From Duganella levis (lineage in GTDB: Bacteria > Pseudomonadota > Gammaproteobacteria > Burkholderiales > Burkholderiaceae_D), in the NCBI RefSeq assembly GCF_009857605.1, contig NZ_WWCT01000029.1:1-64000 (forward strand): a stretch of DNA of 64,000 nt, in the 5' to 3' direction. The position numbers were made by a program, and so were the translations under genes. How positions within the stretch are numbered: the stretch's first letter is position 1; each line of letters starts with the position of its first letter. Below are positions 62,678-64,000 of this stretch, piece after piece. Under the pieces are notes generated by a model that saw only the letters and a program-made list of their open reading frames with translations, did no database searches and had not been told where the DNA came from.

Positions 62678-63567
62678 TTCGTCAACGCCCAGGTCAGTCC
62701 GCCAGCGGCGATCAGCAAGCTGACACCCGCCGCCATCCACGGCCAGCGCAGTCCGCGCGCCGGCGCCACCGTATCGCTGGCGGCCAGACTCACGTGCCGC
62801 CGCGTCACCTGCTGCTTACCTTCGCCAAAACACAGCATCAGCGACTTGTTCGCCATGATATTCACCAGCCGCGGAATCCCGCCGCTGGCCTTGTACAACC
62901 GCGAAATCGCCGCCCGGCTAAACAGCCGCCCGCCGCCATAGCCGGCCACGCGCAACCGGTGCGCGATGTAATACTCGATATCATCCCGCGACAACGGTCC
63001 CAGGTGATAGTGAAACGTGATGCGCTGCGCCAGCTGGCGAATCGCGGTGGCCTGCAAATGCTGGTTCAACTCCGGTTGGCCGAACAGCACGATCTGCAAC
63101 AGCTTGCGCTTCTCGGTCTCCAGATTGGTCAGCAGCCGCAGCGCCTCCAGGCTCTCGGTCGGAATCGCCTGCGCCTCATCCAGCAGCAGCAGCACCTGCT
63201 TGCCCTGGCGCGCCAGATCCAGCAAGCGGTGCGTAATCGACTTCAACAGCTGATGCTGATCGACATCCTTCTCCTGCGGTACTTCCAGCTCGTCGGCCAA
63301 CGCCAGCATCAGCGTGCGCGGCTCCAGGTAGGGATTGGGAATATACGCCGTCACAAACTCCGGCCCCACCGTGGCGATGAACTTACGGCACAGCAGCGTC
63401 TTGCCGGTGCCCACTTCGCCGGTGATCTTGATGAAGCCTTCGCCACTCTTGGCCGCCACCAGCAAGGTATTCAACGCCTCCTGCGAATGCGGGCTGGTGA
63501 AGAAATAGCTGGTATCCGGCGTAATGCTGAACGGTGCTTCGCGCAGGCCGAAGTGTTTGCTGTACAT
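62674..63567 (-). CDS. mshM: MSHA biogenesis ATPase MshM (ExeA/GspA-like)
   Basis: A 297-residue AAA ATPase. The N-terminal ExeA pattern MYSKHFGLREAPFSITPD is followed by Walker A GEVGTGKT (about 50-57), Walker B VLLLLDEAQ, a sensor-like FGQPEL, and a C-terminal hydrophobic anchor (WPWMAAGVSLLIAAGGL). It is linked to secretin assembly in type IV-like pili. It lies 2 bases from mshL and overlaps mshN. Confidence 0.9.
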   Translation of the reverse strand: MYSKHFGLREAPFSITPDTSYFFTSPHSQEALNTLLVAAKSGEGFIKITGEVGTGKTLLCRKFIATVGPEFVTAYIPNPYLEPRTLMLALADELEVPQEKDVDQHQLLKSITHRLLDLARQGKQVLLLLDEAQAIPTESLEALRLLTNLETEKRKLLQIVLFGQPELNQHLQATAIRQLAQRITFHYHLGPLSRDDIEYYIAHRLRVAGYGGGRLFSRAAISRLYKASGGIPRLVNIMANKSLMLCFGEGKQQVTRRHVSLAASDTVAPARGLRWPWMAAGVSLLIAAGGLTWALTK

Positions 63568-63569
63568 GA

Positions 63570-64000
63570 TTAGCGTCCCTTGTTGCGGCCGGGGTCCAGT
63601 TCTTTCAGGCGGCGGCCGCTATCGAGCAGATCCTGGTTCCAGTCGGACGAGGTCTCGACGATGGTCGGCTTGATCAGCACCACCAGCTCACGCTTTTGCA
63701 GCACTTCGCTCTTGCTGCCGAACAGCGCTCCCAGCACTGGCAAACTGTTGGCGCCCGGTACGCCGGAATTGTCGGTGGTCGTGGCCTGGCGCATCAGACC
63801 GCCGATGGCCACCACTTGCCCATTCTGGCCGCGCACCATGCTGTCCATCTCCGACGTCGACGACGCTGCCAGCGGCAGCGTGAACGTGCCCAGCGAACCC
63901 AGATTCAAGCCCTTGTTCACGGTCGACACCTGGCTGACCGATGGATGCACGTGCAGGATGATATTGCCGTCCTCATCGATCTGCGGCGTCACGTCCAGCA
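63570..64000 (-). CDS. mshL: MshL secretin, C-terminal part (partial)
   Basis: The final 142 codons of an outer-membrane secretin; the 5' end lies beyond the window. The visible part has LDVTPQIDEDGNIILHVHPS, VRGQNGQVVAIGGLM and the VVLIKPTIV strand typical of the secretin domain. In this cluster it would be MshL, the MSHA pilus pore. mshM follows after 2 bases. Confidence 0.9.
   Translation of the reverse strand, partial: LDVTPQIDEDGNIILHVHPSVSQVSTVNKGLNLGSLGTFTLPLAASSTSEMDSMVRGQNGQVVAIGGLMRQATTTDNSGVPGANSLPVLGALFGSKSEVLQKRELVVLIKPTIVETSSDWNQDLLDSGRRLKELDPGRNKGR

Noticed and set aside
1..64000. CRISPR arrays, tRNA/rRNA genes, insertion-sequence ends, riboswitches
   Set aside because: Intergenic gaps were read for direct-repeat arrays, cloverleaf patterns and transposase remnants. 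None was convincing; the only repeats are the palindromes reported.

Overview
The window is a 64 kb, GC-rich chromosomal segment from a betaproteobacterium, most likely of the family Oxalobacteraceae (Duganella/Massilia/Rugamonas-like). That placement is an inference. It rests on the combination of phaC-phaR polyhydroxyalkanoate genes, the bamD/rluD/pgeF neighbourhood, a PEP-CTERM exosortase substrate, MSHA-pilus genes and GGGGTCAG-bounded intergenic palindromes. Most of the window is ordinary core genome packed at about 90% coding. No rRNA, tRNA, CRISPR array or intact insertion sequence was seen.

Layout: (1) 1-5.7 kb: a periplasmic nucleotidase lipoprotein (cpdB), then prfB with its programmed +1 frameshift, a coupled HAD phosphatase, and lysS. 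(2) 5.7-6.7 kb: a small AT-richer accessory patch with two tiny membrane-protein ORFs and a frameshifted small gene whose start is buried in a hairpin. (3) 6.8-17.7 kb: ppnN, a peptide transporter, an orphan ORF6N phage-type protein, glpD, PBP1A, a TetR regulator, and a secreted lipase with its foldase. (4) 17.8-29.2 kb: signalling and repair genes, namely a chemoreceptor, two diguanylate cyclases, a 5'-nucleotidase, mfd, serB, a small tyrosine phosphatase and a hydrolase. (5) 29.1-33.5 kb: a two-gene DNA-repair operon (radical SAM enzyme, then a DUF4130-UdgX fusion) behind a perfect LexA-type SOS box, next to another chemoreceptor. (6) 33.6-39.0 kb: a TauD/TfdA dioxygenase convergent with a four-gene, stop/start-overlapping operon: secreted creatininase-like protein, secreted beta-propeller, MetC-like and HisC-like PLP enzymes. 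(7) 39.0-50.0 kb: rimO, then a beta-glucoside utilisation locus made of a LacI regulator, TonB receptor, ABC importer and GH1 beta-glucosidase, with two near-identical 16-bp operators. (8) 50-58.9 kb: phaR, phaC, pgeF, rluD, bamD, yaaA, a lone PIN protein, an aminotransferase and a degenerate HD-GYP protein. (9) 58.9-64 kb: a PEP-CTERM protein, an AraC regulator and the mshL-mshM-mshN end of an MSHA pilus cluster that runs off the window.

How genes work together: the sugar locus forms a complete path from outer membrane (TonB receptor) through the periplasmic binding protein and two permeases to a cytoplasmic beta-glucosidase, apparently under one LacI repressor. The rSAM/UdgX pair looks like a damage-induced uracil or modified-base repair unit. 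The lipase and its foldase are translationally coupled. The creatininase/propeller/MetC/HisC operon has no function I can assign and is the best candidate for an undescribed pathway. The SOS-controlled UdgX operon is the best-supported interesting system.
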